Source: Dryas octopetala (Eukaryota; Streptophyta; Magnoliopsida; Rosales; Rosaceae). From it: a stretch of DNA of 64,000 bases. Shown here piece after piece: positions 1 through 10,392 of this stretch; the stretch's first letter is position 1, and each line of letters starts with the position of its first letter. The notes below the pieces were generated by a model. It searched no databases. It was not told the origin of the DNA and was given only the letters and a program-made list of their open reading frames with translations. Location of the stretch: NCBI GenBank assembly GCA_963921425.1, contig OY992838.1:17730085-17794084 (forward strand). The letters run 5' to 3'. Both the position numbers and the translations under genes were made by a program.

Positions 1-1550
1 AGTCTCTTCCTTGCCTCTCAAGGAAGTCTTCTCCTATTTAAACCTCCTCATTCAGACTTTTAGAGAACACTTTTTATTCCTCCTAGGTTCAGCCGAATTC
101 TCTCTTCTCTCTCTTAGTTTTATTTTGCTGATTTAGGTTTTTAGTTTCAGACTTTCATTCTTGTAAGGTGAGCCGAATTCAGAGAGAGGTTTAGGAAGAG
201 GGTGGCGTGACATTGAGAGGGAAGGATCACCCGCAGCCACAAGCCCAAGCTCACCTTGCCGTGAGCCAATTTCTTGTGCTAGGTGCCTCCTCCTTCCTCC
301 CTCCTTGCCGCAGCCCCCATTTGTTGCACCTCTGATTTTTGTTTTCCTTTTCCTTTTAGTTTCTATTGTTATTGTTGGATCATGTTACTGATTTTATTAA
401 ATTAATTTGCTGGTTTAATTCAGTTGTCTTTTTATTTATTTTATAGCTTTGGTTCTGATTTTTGTTAGTTGTTATTTAATCTTTGCAATCTGATTTTATT
501 TAGTTATCTCTTTATTGCTTTTAATTCATGTTGCTGATTTCCATTTGTTTACGCTTTTAGTTTCTTTAATTTCGCGTTCCTGATTCCATTTAGTTTATGC
601 ACTTTAAATTAATTGTTTAGTTTATGTTTCTAAGTTTGTTCAGTTTGCGTTTCTGATTTCCGTTAACAATCATGAATTGGGATTTTATTTATTTGTTAGT
701 TTCTGTTTTCTTTTATTTGTTTTATTTAATTATGTAGGTTAGTTATTCTATCTTGCATGTTAATTGTAGGTCGATTAATGGATTCGTATGTTCTAACAAA
801 TCGTTTATCCGTCTCTTGGTCTGTTAGTTTGATGTTTGCGCATATTAAATTTCCACTATCTATTAAAACCCCCGTCACTAGTTGTTTGCATCCTTTGACT
901 GGCCACCTTAGGGTAATTGCATCTAGTTTATCCGTTAGGTTTAGCTGTGAAATAGTCAAAGACACTAAACCACAAGTAACAAGGGAATAAGGGATTATTC
1001 TTGGTAGTGGGGTTGGGCGACCGCTATAAGGAAATAGTCAAAGCTTATATGTTGTGCATGTTTGACGTTCTCATAAAACTTAATGACTCCTGCATGGGTA
1101 ACAGCTGCCCTAGCTTGAACTAGGGAACATGTAGGTTAACTAGCTAAGGAAGGCCCAAGAAGCTCTTAGTTTATGCATTAGGAGAACAATGGCGAGAAAG
1201 TAACTAGCCAAACCTTTTTAGCTGTCAAACTTTAATATGTTGTGTTCAAATTAACTGTCATTAGCCTTGGATGGTTATTGCATGCTTATCTGATTTGAAA
1301 CTGAAAATTAACATTGCAAGATAGAATAAAGTGTGTGTGTGTGTGTGGTGATGTGTGCGTGTGTTCCATCCTTTCAAAACCCCCCATTTAGTTATTCTAG
1401 TGATTAATTGCATTGATTTATTGTATATTAACCATTCCCTGTGGGATCGACCTCGTGCTTGTACGCTTTGCTACTAATGCGATTCGTGCACTTGCGAGTA
1501 AACTTAGAATGAGGTATTTGTTTATTTTATTCTAAGAAAACACATCAACA
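1..1550 (+). repeat. 5' LTR of element A (3' part only)
   Basis: Ends ...ACACATCAACA, six bases before the primer site. It matches the last 1550 bases of the downstream LTR. It holds a TATA-like TATTTAAA at 35-42, a GT microsatellite near 1330-1365, and the conserved U5 end (GGGATCGACCTCGT ... ATTCGTGCACTTGCGAGT). The first ~950 bases of the LTR are outside the window. The small reading frames inside it are not genes. Confidence 0.93.
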
Positions 1551-1556
1551 AGTTTT

Positions 1557-1574
1557 TGGCGCCGTTGCCGGGGA
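1557..1574 (+). other. Primer binding site, tRNA-Asp type
   Basis: TGGCGCCGTTGCCGGGGA, complementary to the 3' end of plant tRNA-Asp. It begins six bases after the LTR end (AGTTTT spacer). The same site recurs at 38018 (element D, one change) and 57692 (element H), and on the minus strand in C. This is the classic Athila-lineage primer site. Confidence 0.92.
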
Positions 1575-1733
1575 ATGGTGTCTAATATCAATGAATTGGT
1601 GTAATTAGTCATTAGAATTAGGTTATATTAGCTAGATTTCAGTTTTTGTTAATTTTTAGTTTTTAATAAATGCCATGCCTTTATGAGCAGTCTTTCTACT
1701 GATTGTGTGTTTGCTCTTGATTAGGTGTATTTT

Positions 1734-2798
1734 ATGAACCTTGAACTTGTTGCAAGGTTGGAGAGGCTCAAAAAGGAAACTTTAGGTACATCTCAAGGCA
1801 GCCCTCTACCTAGCGCATCAGATTCGAGTAGTGAGGATATTGGAAGCGTCGAAATGGCTGAAGCAAATGAGAATGTGCCGCAGCCCTTGAGTCACTTTTC
1901 AGCACCCTCGCTGCCCACTCAACCGAAGGGGAAGTTGCCTAGTCAGCCCATCGTCAACCCGAAGAATGAGGAGCATGTAAATGCTATTTTGAGGACTACT
2001 CCAAGAAAAAGAGTTAGAATGGTCAAAACTAAGGTGGTGAAGGAAGTAATTGAGATCAGTGATAGTGAGGAAGAGGAGGATCCAGACATGACTGAAGAGC
2101 ATAAGGATACACGTGTGATTCCCCTCATTCCGGACATCGACATCACCAAATTTCCAGCAACCATGAGGGAGTTGAAATCTATTGAGAAGAAGGTTGAGAA
2201 GCAAGGGCATAGTCACAATGTTCCTAGGGAGATTCGTGGTTATCTCTTTGCATCTTTTCCAAGCAAGAAGAAGGATCCGGGCTCGTTGGTCATATCATGC
2301 AGCATAGGGGAGCATAAGATCACCAATGCCTTAATTGACAGTGGTGCAGCTATCAATGTCATGCCGCTGGTTGTGTTCGAGAGGCTTGGATTCAAAGAGG
2401 CTGATTTGCAACCAGCTGATGTGAACATTCGCTTCGCCAACTCTTCAGCCCAAAAAGCTTGTGGTATGCTTGTGGATGTTTTGGTTAAATGTCGTAAATT
2501 ACTAATCCCCTCTGATTTCATAGTGCTAGATGTGCCGACAATTCCGGGCGATGTCTCTATTATTCTTGGGAGACCATTTTTGTGCACCTCTAACATGGAG
2601 TACAAAGCATTGGAGAGCGCCATGACAATTCGGCACTACACCAAGCAAGAGGTGTATTTGCTCACTTCCGAGATGCCAGAAAACGAGGAGGTCACTTTTT
2701 ATGGAGAGGAGAAGTCCGAGATGGAGAGCTTCCTCAGTTCGTTCCTAGGGAATGCCGAGAGTAGCAATGGCAAGAGGAAGAGGGAAGGACGTAAGTAA
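1734..2798 (+). CDS. Gag-protease polyprotein with internal Gag deletion (element A)
   Basis: 354 residues from the first ATG; the frame stays open a few codons upstream but only through GTG. The first ~64 residues match the Gag N-terminus of element C. The frame then jumps from ...PTQP to KGKLPSQ, so relative to C about 357 codons, including the whole capsid-like Gag domain, are missing without a frame change. An acidic linker (DSEEEEDP) and a retroviral-type aspartic protease follow. The active site reads D202-S-G-A, followed by INVMP and later ILGRPFL. No zinc knuckle, RT, RNase H or integrase follows; the frame ends in a Lys/Arg-rich tail. TTGATTAG (AG at 1723-1724), just upstream, resembles a 3' splice site. 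Inferred: it could supply protease at most and depends on other elements for capsid and enzymes. Confidence 0.8.
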   Translation: MNLELVARLERLKKETLGTSQGSPLPSASDSSSEDIGSVEMAEANENVPQPLSHFSAPSLPTQPKGKLPSQPIVNPKNEEHVNAILRTTPRKRVRMVKTKVVKEVIEISDSEEEEDPDMTEEHKDTRVIPLIPDIDITKFPATMRELKSIEKKVEKQGHSHNVPREIRGYLFASFPSKKKDPGSLVISCSIGEHKITNALIDSGAAINVMPLVVFERLGFKEADLQPADVNIRFANSSAQKACGMLVDVLVKCRKLLIPSDFIVLDVPTIPGDVSIILGRPFLCTSNMEYKALESAMTIRHYTKQEVYLLTSEMPENEEVTFYGEEKSEMESFLSSFLGNAESSNGKRKREGRK

Positions 2799-2811
2799 AG
2801 GAGATGGCAAT

Positions 2812-2858
2812 GTCAGGCTGAAGACAGAAAAACAAGCGCTTATTGGGAGGCAACCCAA
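2812..2858 (+). other. Conserved post-stop hairpin cassette (element A)
   Basis: A GTC-GGCTGAAGAC segment, then AGCGCT and the stem-loop TTGGGAGGCAACCCAA (2843-2858; TTGGG pairs with CCCAA). The same cassette sits just after the gag-PR or pol stop in C, D and H. Function unknown. Confidence 0.7.
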
Positions 2859-4837
2859 GTTTTTGTTTCGAATAATGGAGGAGAAGTCGTTGAGGACCAA
2901 GGAGGCCACGCCTACCCTTGGAGTGTCCACGCTTGCGTATGCAAGTAAACAGTTTCTTTATTTCGCTTCATAAGACAATTTTTCATTTTGGTGTGTTTAT
3001 TTGGTTGTGGATGTTTGCAATTTCCCGTTTCGCTTAATTTGATCATTCTTGCATTTATTTCATATACATTGAGGGCAATGTATCATTTAAGTGTGGGGGG
3101 AAGGGCAATTGTCATTTGTTAGTGTTTTTAGGTTAAAACAAGTGTTTAGAGTGTTTTAAGTGTTTTTGAGTGTTTTTAGAAAAAAAAAAAAGAAAAAAAA
3201 AAAAAATTTTCGTTTTTTAGTGTTTTTAGGATAGAAAAAAAAAAAAAACTTTTTCTTTTGTTTTTAAACTTAGGGTGTCAAAACCCACATCAAAATGCAC
3301 GTTTTCATTAGATCTCATTCACCTTAGTGATGGATGTGATTCTTTTGAAGTGTGCGACATTGTTTTAAAAACAAAAAGTTTTTGAGTCATTTTGGTTGTT
3401 TCAGGTCGTTTTGAGTCCCCAACTAATTGATTTGAGTGTGCATGGTTGTTATGAGCATATTTTAGTATTGTGTGTATATTTGGTGTTCTTTTCATTCTAA
3501 TAGTGTTCCATAACATATCTTGCAATTCTATGTCATTTGGCCTTGTTGATATGAATTTAGGTTGTGATTAGCATTACTAATGATTATATGCATAATAGAG
3601 TAGACTTGCATGACCTAAGTGAGCTTTTGAGCCCTGTTCTTCAATTCTTGAGTGTTGCGCGCCACTCTGATTCTATCATTGTCATATAAGTCGTTGTTTT
3701 GATCTCATTGTCTTTCATTTGGTCATTTGCTTGGAATATGCATAATCTTGAATCAATGAGCTAGAACTCTTTTCTTGTGTACACAAAGCATGCCGTATTT
3801 GCATAACTCTTGAGAAATGAATTTAGGCCCTGTTTGTGTACCCCATAGCCTGAAAGCCTAACCATTACATGTTTTATCCTTAGTTACCCATTTTGAGCCT
3901 TTTAAGCCGTTTTCTTTGTTACCCCATACCAAACCCTAAGTTTGGGGGTGTACCACCCCTTTTACCCGTTTTACCCTTTTTATGGTGTTGCAAGTTGTTT
4001 ATATGTTGATTGAGGTGAAAAAGAAGTGAAAATGCATAGCTTATACAAAAATGTGTTAGAAAAGTATGTATGCCGTACCCAAAGGAAAGAAAAAGAAAAG
4101 AAATCCAAGAAAAGAGATGGGACGGTTTCAAAAGAAGAAGAAAAAAAAAAAAAAAAAAAAAAAAAGTGAGCAAAAAGAGCTCAAAGTAAGCTATGAAGTG
4201 CAAAAAAGCAAAGTGTACCTCAGAATGTTCTATTGATGCTTGCAATTCCATGAAATTAGCCCTTTGTGTTTCCTTTTCATTTCAATACCCTATCCTAGCC
4301 TAAGCCTTCATTATAACCCTATTAAAGCCCTGGCTGATCTCAAGGGTGTGTATTATACTTATGTGGAGTCTATTTAAGAAGGGAGCCTATGGCTATTGAT
4401 TCTATTTCAAGCATTTGTATTCCTTTCATGAGATCAGTATTTCTTTCTAATGTGCCTTTATTTCATGTACATATGTGAGCTAATTGCTTTTGTTACATAT
4501 TTCCTCTCACATATACTTTTGAGTGCACATATCAACCCAATTCTTGAGTGTTTATCATTGAGAGTATGCCATAGTGAGGATTGGAGTTGAATCTATTATG
4601 TATGTACTGTTTTAGTCTTGTTTGTCTAAATACTTGGATTTGTGTCAAGGATGGCCTATATGACAATAGAGGAGCGAGGTGTGTTATTTGAAATGTTATT
4701 AGAATTTGGAGAATACAATTTATATGCCTTGCTTTCCTATGTGATTAATGGTTGTGCGCATGAATTCAGTTGTTGGGATGTTGGAGTCAGTCTTGAGTCT
4801 TTTCTTTCCTTTATTTGCTCGAGGACTAGCAAAATCT

Positions 4838-4850
4838 AAGTTTGGGGGTG
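4838..4850 (+). other. Polypurine tract of element A
   Basis: AAGTTTGGGGGTG directly abuts the 3' LTR start TGATGAGTG. Identical tracts abut the 3' LTRs of D and X. It would prime plus-strand DNA synthesis. Confidence 0.88.
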
Positions 4851-5003
4851 TGATGAGTGTGCATTTTGCATCACTTTATGATACTAATTCCTTAACCTAG
4901 AGTGTTAGAACTCGCTATTTTGTGTTTCTTGTCTTGTTTTTGTGTTTTCAGATCAAATGAAGCAGAAATGAGAAAAAGAAGCAAATGGAGCCATTTTGGG
5001 ACA

Positions 5004-5280
5004 TTTCCTGGTTAAACCAGGAAAAGTGCAGAAATCCTAGTCAAATGAGGATTCCTAGTCACACTAGGAAACATCAAGTCCAGAACCATCATTGCGGAGC
5101 CAGAAATGTGAAATCCTGATTCAAACAGGAAATCCTGGTTGAACTAGGAAACCTAACCCAACTAGGGAAAGGAGTCCTAGTGACACTAGGAGACCCTAGG
5201 GGCAATATGGTCATTACGAGAAGTCGAAATGGATAAGGAATCTCTCATTTTCAAGAAATCCTAGTTGCACCAGGAAATGT
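5004..5280 (+). repeat. Cluster of short inverted repeats in U3
   Basis: A run of 12-20 bp imperfect palindromes of the form TCCTRGT-NNN-ACYAGGA, for example TTTCCTGGTTAAACCAGGAA (5004-5023), CCTAGTCACACTAGG and CCTAGTGACACTAGG. Equivalent clusters occur in every Athila-type LTR here, including the otherwise diverged LTR of D. Possible protein-binding or hairpin-forming repeats; function unknown. Confidence 0.75.
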
Positions 5281-5434
5281 TTTTCAAGGTTCCAGAAGCT
5301 TCCAGAAGGTGGTGGAAATCCATGGAAATGAATGGAGGGAAGAAATGAATTTGAATTCAAATGGAAATGAGGGGCAAAATGGGAAGTCAAAAGTGGAGGG
5401 CCCATGGGCCCTAGGGATGCCGAACCAAGTGGGC

Positions 5435-5530
5435 CATGCATGCACATGCATGGGCCCAAACCCTAGCAGCCCAAAAGCCACACGCAAGGAGGAAGATGGC
5501 AGCCCATGCATGCGCATGCATGCCATGCAA
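5435..5530 (+). promoter_or_regulatory. CATGCATG (RY-type) motif cluster in U3
   Basis: CATGCATG at 5435, 5445, 5505 and 5515, followed by CATGCAA at 5524. CATGCA(TG) is the RY element bound by plant B3 factors of the ABI3/FUS3 class. The cluster lies about 315-400 bp upstream of the TATA-like box and recurs in LTRs C, F, G-neighbouring E and X. Regulation by such factors is inference. Confidence 0.5.
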
Positions 5531-5836
5531 ACCCTAGCAAGACAAGGGGCCATGCGCAGGCCCAAGGTGACAAGCCCAAGGTGGAAGCCCATGGAGTGAA
5601 ACCCTAGCCCATCTTGTGCAAGCTACTGAAGCCCAACATGCAAGCCCAAAGGGACCAGCCCATGCGCCAAGGAGGGACCCTAGCTAGGCTAGGCGTGAGC
5701 CACTTAAGCCCAAAGGGGGAAGCCCATGCCGCAAGGCCCTAGTCAGCTAACCCTAGCTGAAGCCGCAAGGCACTAGGAGAAGGAAAACCCTATGCAGCCG
5801 CAAGTCTCTTCCTTGCCTCTCAAGGAAGTCTTCTCC

Positions 5837-5844
5837 TATTTAAA
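5837..5844 (+). promoter_or_regulatory. TATA-like box of element A LTR
   Basis: TATTTAAA at the U3/R position, homologous to TATAAATA in the D LTRs (36676, 54265), TATATATA in the X/H LTR (56741) and TATTTAAAT on the minus strand in the C LTRs (27856-27864, 34644-34652). Position conservation supports a core promoter. Confidence 0.55.
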
Positions 5845-7352
5845 CCTCCTCATTCAGACTTTTAGAGAACACTTTTTATTCCTCCTAGGTTCAGCCGAAT
5901 TCTCTCTTCTCTCTCTTAGTTTTATTTTGCTGATTTAGGTTTTTAGTTTCAGACTTTCATTCTTGTAAGGTGAGCCGAATTCAGAGAGAGGTTTAGGAAG
6001 AGGGTGGCGTGACATTGAGAGGGAAGGATCACCCGCAGCCACAAGCCCAAGCTCACCTTGCCGTGAGCCAATTTCTTGTGCTAGGTGCCTCCTCCTTCCT
6101 CCCTCCTTGCCGCAGCCCCCATTTGTTGCACCTCTGATTTTTGTTTTCCTTTTCCTTTTAGTTTCTATTGTTATTGTTGGATCATGTTACTGATTTTATT
6201 AAATTAATTTGCTGGTTTAATTCAGTTGTCTTTTTATTTATTTTATAGCTTTGGTTCTGATTTTTGTTAGTTGTTATTTAATCTTTGCAATCTGATTTTA
6301 TTTAGTTATCTCTTTATTGCTTTTAATTCATGTTGCTGATTTCCATTTGTTTACGCTTTTAGTTTCTTTAATTTCGCGTTCCTGATTCCATTTAGTTTAT
6401 GCACTTTAAATTAATTGTTTAGTTTATGTTTCTAAGTTTGTTCAGTTTGCGTTTCTGATTTCCGTTAACAATCATGAATTGGGATTTTATTTATTTGTTA
6501 GTTTCTGTTTTCTTTTATTTGTTTTATTTAATTATGTAGGTTAGTTATTCTATCTTGCATGTTAATTGTAGGTCGATTAATGGATTCGTATGTTCTAACA
6601 AATCGTTTATCCGTCTCTTGGTCTGTTAGTTTGATGTTTGCGCATATTAAATTTCCACTATCTATTAAAACCCCCGTCACTAGTTGTTTGCATCCTTTGA
6701 CTGGCCACCTTAGGGTAATTGCATCTAGTTTATCCGTTAGGTTTAGCTGTGAAATAGTCAAAGACACTAAACCACAAGTAACAAGGGAATAAGGGATTAT
6801 TCTTGGTAGTGGGGTTGGGCGACCTCTATAAGGAAATAGTCAAAGCTTATATGTTGTGCATGTTTGACGTTCTCATAAAACTTAATGACTCCTGCATGGG
6901 TAACAGCTGCCCTAGCTTGAACTAGGGAACATGTAGGTTAACTAGCTAAGGAAGGCCCAAGAAGCTCTTAGTTTATGCATTAGGAGAACAATGGCGAGAA
7001 AGTAACTAGCCAAACCTTTTTAGCTGTCAAACTTTAATATGTTGTGTTCAAATTAACTGTCATTAGCCTTGGATGGTTATTGCATGCTTATCTGATTTGA
7101 AACTGAAAATTAACATTGCAAGATAGAATAAAGTGTGTGTGTGTGTGTGGTGATGTGTGCGTGTGTTCCATCCTTTCAAAACCCCCCATTTAGTTATTCT
7201 AGTGATTAATTGCATTGATTTATTGTATATTAACCATTCCCTGTGGGATCGACCTCGTGCTTGTACGCTTTGCTACTAATGCGATTCGTGCACTTGCGAG
7301 TAAACTTAGAATGAGGTATTTGTTTATTTTATTCTAAGAAAACACATCAACA

Positions 7353-7458
7353 AGGAGGCATGTCCACACAAGCTGAGGAAAACCTTTCCATTCCTCGAAG
7401 GATGCACACAAGGTGCCTAGTCTACAGAAATTTAAAACCTAATGCTCTGATACCAAGT
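7353..7458 (-). other. 5' leader remnant of chromovirus with tRNA-iMet primer site
   Basis: The 106 bp between element A and the first LTR correspond to 11924-12029 and 16499-16604. The primer site lies at 7444-7455 (minus strand TGGTATCAGAGC), three bases from the LTR end. Element A interrupted this leader. Confidence 0.8.
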
Positions 7459-10392
7459 TGACAGGACCGCCCCCAGATTCCACCCTGAAACCCGGAGAGG
7501 TCCTGCGGGAATCCAAATTCAAGGAAAATCCTACCGAAAATTCGGCAGAACCTCCCCTGAAAATGGACTAACCCAGAAACTTCTAAACCTGTTAAAAAGC
7601 ACTTCTAAGTCTTTCAGCCACCTCTACCACAAGCAAATAAAGGGTCTCGGACCCACTTAAACCTTAGGAGTTGTTATCAGAGCCACTAATCATTTGCAAT
7701 AAGTTTACAAAAATAAACATAGCGCCTATAGGGACCAGGAATGAAAAATGGATGCTTTGCCTCGACGCGTTTGGCTCGACCTCCACCAACGCTACTACCT
7801 GGGGGGACAATTTAAGACAAAACAAGAAAACGGTGAGATAGGCTCAGTGAGTGGACAGTTAAATGGAGATGAAAATCAAAGATTTAAATATCTTTTCAGA
7901 AAAACCCTTTTTCACACGTTTAACTCTAAAACCTTAGAATGTCCTTTGAAATCCCCCAGTTTTTAAAACCATTTCTCAGTAAAATATAAAATATGAAGTT
8001 GAAAATCAAACTTTGAAATCCAAGTTCTCAAACTGAAATCGATATTGTCAATTTATAAATAAATAACTTGAGCTGAAAACTTTCTTCTCAAACATTCTCA
8101 ACATATTGAAAATCAATAAACTGTTCAACTGAAACCGTCTTACTCAAACTTTTACTGTCATAAACTCATCACTTAAAATACTTAACATTTGAAAACACAC
8201 ACCAGTCAGTTACCCATATAATCTGTCATACATGCGCAGAGTCGAGAATCTGTCGTACGCATGCAGAGCCATAAATAATATGTCATACATGCGCAGAGCC
8301 GAGAATCTGTCATACGCATGCAGAGCCACAAATTCTGTCTTACGTGCGCAGAGCCGAGAGTCTGTCGTACGCACGCAGAGCCGGATATTCTGTCGTACGT
8401 GCACGCAGAGCGGCCCCCAAAGGGCGAAGCATCCCGACACACGGCCCAAAGCCTATGTGTGTGCCGTGATGGGTCCCAAAGACCTATTAAATCTGATAAC
8501 CTGGAGGGTACTGCAAAGGTGGTTTGAAAACCATTTTCCACAACCGCGTCGTAAACATATAAAACTCAAATCTTTTTGTATCCTTCTAAACTTTCTTGAA
8601 CAAAACCAATTCATAAATCCACGAAACTTTGAAATGCAAAAACCATAAATATCAATTTTAAATTTAGGAAAGAAGAATTTAAAAACCAAATTTTTAACTT
8701 AAAATCCTTTAGCTTAAATTCAAACTCAATATAGCTAAGTAATGGAATTTAATCATCAACATATAAAATATTTCAAAAAGATTAAAAGTTAGTCCACTCA
8801 CAGTGAGAAAATCTAATGTCGATCATCCGCCGGATCGTCGCGAACCCCGGTCGTCTCGCCTATAATTAAACAACAAAATATAGATTAGTCTCGGTTTTAC
8901 GACCTCTAAAGGATGTGTGCGTAAAGTCTAACTTCCCACTCGACTTCGTTCCTATGCGATTGGTTACGATCTACACAAATCGACCAATAACACTTCCACA
9001 AACGCCCCTAAGGTTTCCCGGTTCCACCTAACCACAATCACTATGACTATTAACGATAACCCAATCAACCAATTATCATAAATACTCTAAAAGTATGAAT
9101 TATCAGTGGGGGTTTCGAAACCATAGAGGTTGCTGCCCAATGTGGCTGTTTCAAGCCCAAAAATTTCTCAATCTTCAAATACATTCACATCTAACATCCA
9201 ATTTCGGTTTTCCTAAACATGAGATTGTCCAAACCACACCAAAATTACCCCAAGACTGAGCCAATCCTCAGCAAACCCGAAATGGGTTCCAACTTGTAAA
9301 TCAAACTTCCCAAAACTCAAATGTCTCTAAATTATTCTAAATTTCAGATTCTAGATGACCAATGGGTACTTTAGGGATGTAAATCATCTCAGAAAACAAA
9401 GAGAAAAGCCATCAATTTGAAATCTACATAGGAACCCGAAATGGCCCTTCCATCCTCCAAAAATCCAGTTTCCAAATGCTCAAATTGGTCAAGACAGAGT
9501 AAGGAGAATTAAAGCCCAGAAAAAATGGAGGAAAACCCACCTGGTATGGAGGTGATTGGCGCCAGAAAACTGGTCGGAGAAGGGAGAGAAGCCGGCGGCC
9601 AGTGGAGCTCTTCTGACAGCAACCGCGCGCAGGGGGTGGCTGGGTTGGCTGGAGGAGTGGCCAGGAGAGATGGTCGGCGTCGGGAAGGCTCGCCGGAGGT
9701 CTCAGGTGACCGGAATGGCCGGCGGCGTGGGTTTTGGGTGGCTGGGTGCAAAGGTTGGGTGCACACAGAGAAAGGGGAGAGAGAGAAAACACGAGGAGAG
9801 AGAGAATAGGCTCGGGGAAGCTGGTCGGCGCTGGGGGGTGTTTGCCGGAGCCAGGGGCTGGCCGGTGATGGTGAGTGGGGGTGGCTGGGTGCTGCGCGCA
9901 GGGGAGAGGGTGCGGAGGAGAGGGAAAACCGAGAGAGAGAGAGTGCGGGGAGAGAGAATAAATAGAGGGAGAGAGAAAGTTCTAGAGAGAGAGAGAGAGA
10001 GTTGTGGAAAAATCTAGAGAGAGAGAGGAAATCTGATTTTTAAAACCCACTTTTATAAATTTACAACATTGCCCCCCACTTTAAACGCCTATATATTTCA
10101 AACCGTAACTCGGATTGGCGCGTACCGCGTGTCTATGAAATCGTGAGATCGAAACCTATCTACCGGACCCAAAGTCAAAATCGAAAACCCATTCATTTTA
10201 AAAGTCAACTTTTGGTCATGCTTAAATTAAAACAAAAATAAATAAATCAAAACTTTAAATCAAGACTCTTTTTATTTTCCAAATAAATCTCAAAATCTTT
10301 AAAATACAATCCAACATCTTTTATAAACCTCTTAAAAACATAGTTAAATAAAAATTTAAATTTCTAGTGAAAATTTGGGTCGGGTTGTTACA
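7459..10392 (-). repeat. Chromoviral LTR 1 of array
   Basis: 2934 bp, TG...CA ends on the minus strand. Holds a ~28-bp minisatellite (8220-8412), a GC-rich segment (9520-9960) and a GA/CT-repeat tract (9930-10035) with a minus-strand TATA-like CTATTTATT (9957-9965). It differs from LTRs 2 and 3 at several bases (for example 8282 and 9565), which share the alternative base. Frames of 60-150 codons in the GC-rich part show no domain and are repeated only because the LTR is. Confidence 0.9.
8220..8412. repeat. Minisatellite in LTR 1 (27-30 bp unit, ~7 copies)
   Basis: Units such as CTGTCGTACGCATGCAGAGC alternate with CATACATGCGCAGAG variants. The last unit abuts a GAGCGGCCCCCAAAGGGCG block shared with the diverged solo LTR at ~20958. 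The same array occurs in LTRs 2 and 3. Open frames over it are a by-product of the repeat. Confidence 0.88.

Larger units (their letters stand above)
2799..4850 (+). other. 3' untranslated region of element A
   Basis: About 2 kb without a convincing gene. Seen: the hairpin cassette at 2812-2858; a CATTGAGGGCAATG stem-loop (3067-3080) followed by a polypurine-like tract (3089-3103); two A-rich runs (about 3180-3247 and 4136-4166); a second tract AAGTTTGGGGGTG (3938-3950); and the real polypurine tract against the LTR. A 62-codon frame near 4650-4839 has no recognisable domain and is not kept in the homologous part of D, so I do not call it. Athila elements often have an env-like frame here; I see none. 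Confidence 0.75.
1..7352 (+). mobile_element. Element A: non-autonomous Athila-type Ty3/gypsy LTR retrotransposon, 5' end outside window
   Basis: Seen: 1-1550 repeats 5803-7352 at a constant offset of 5802 with no indel. I noticed one substitution (G at 1023, T at 6825). Between the LTRs lie a tRNA-Asp primer site, one gag/protease-type frame and a polypurine tract, so this is one element read left to right. The internal region is only about 3.3 kb and has no RT, RNase H or integrase. Known: the Athila lineage uses tRNA-Asp as primer and normally encodes a full Gag-Pol. Inferred: a non-autonomous, very recently inserted copy. The right flank AGGAG (7353-7357) is an internal position of the neighbouring chromoviral repeat (same sequence at 11924 and 16499), so A landed inside that array. 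Its matching target duplication lies left of the window. Confidence 0.9.
4851..7352 (+). repeat. 3' LTR of element A (complete, 2502 bp)
   Basis: Starts TGATGAGTGTG after the polypurine tract and ends ACACATCAACA. U3 contains a cluster of short inverted repeats (5004-5280), four CATGCATG motifs (5435-5522) and a TATA-like box (5837-5844). R/U5 holds the conserved blocks shared with element D. Identical, apart from the substitution noted under element A, to the visible part of the 5' LTR. Confidence 0.95.

Noticed and set aside
726..965. 79-codon antisense frame in the LTR, present in every A- and C-type LTR copy
   Set aside because: Copies exist because the LTR is repeated; it lies in the transcript leader on the opposite strand, has no domain, and changes at both synonymous and non-synonymous sites in the copies I compared.
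4650..4839. Possible small gene before the polypurine tract in A
   Set aside because: The homologous region of D (53245-53430) does not keep the frame; X is interrupted in it by D. No domain seen.
8220..8412. CRISPR-like repeat array
   Set aside because: Contiguous diverged minisatellite units without unique spacers, in a plant retrotransposon LTR.
8232..8648. Repeat-containing 138-codon frame over the minisatellite, resembling a repeat protein
   Set aside because: The unit length varies between 27 and 30 bp, so the reading phase is not kept from unit to unit; there is no conserved protein motif.
9556..10017. 153-codon frame in the GC-rich part of the chromoviral LTR
   Set aside because: Composition is driven by GGC and GAGAGA repeats; it opposes the transcription direction and shows no conserved domain.
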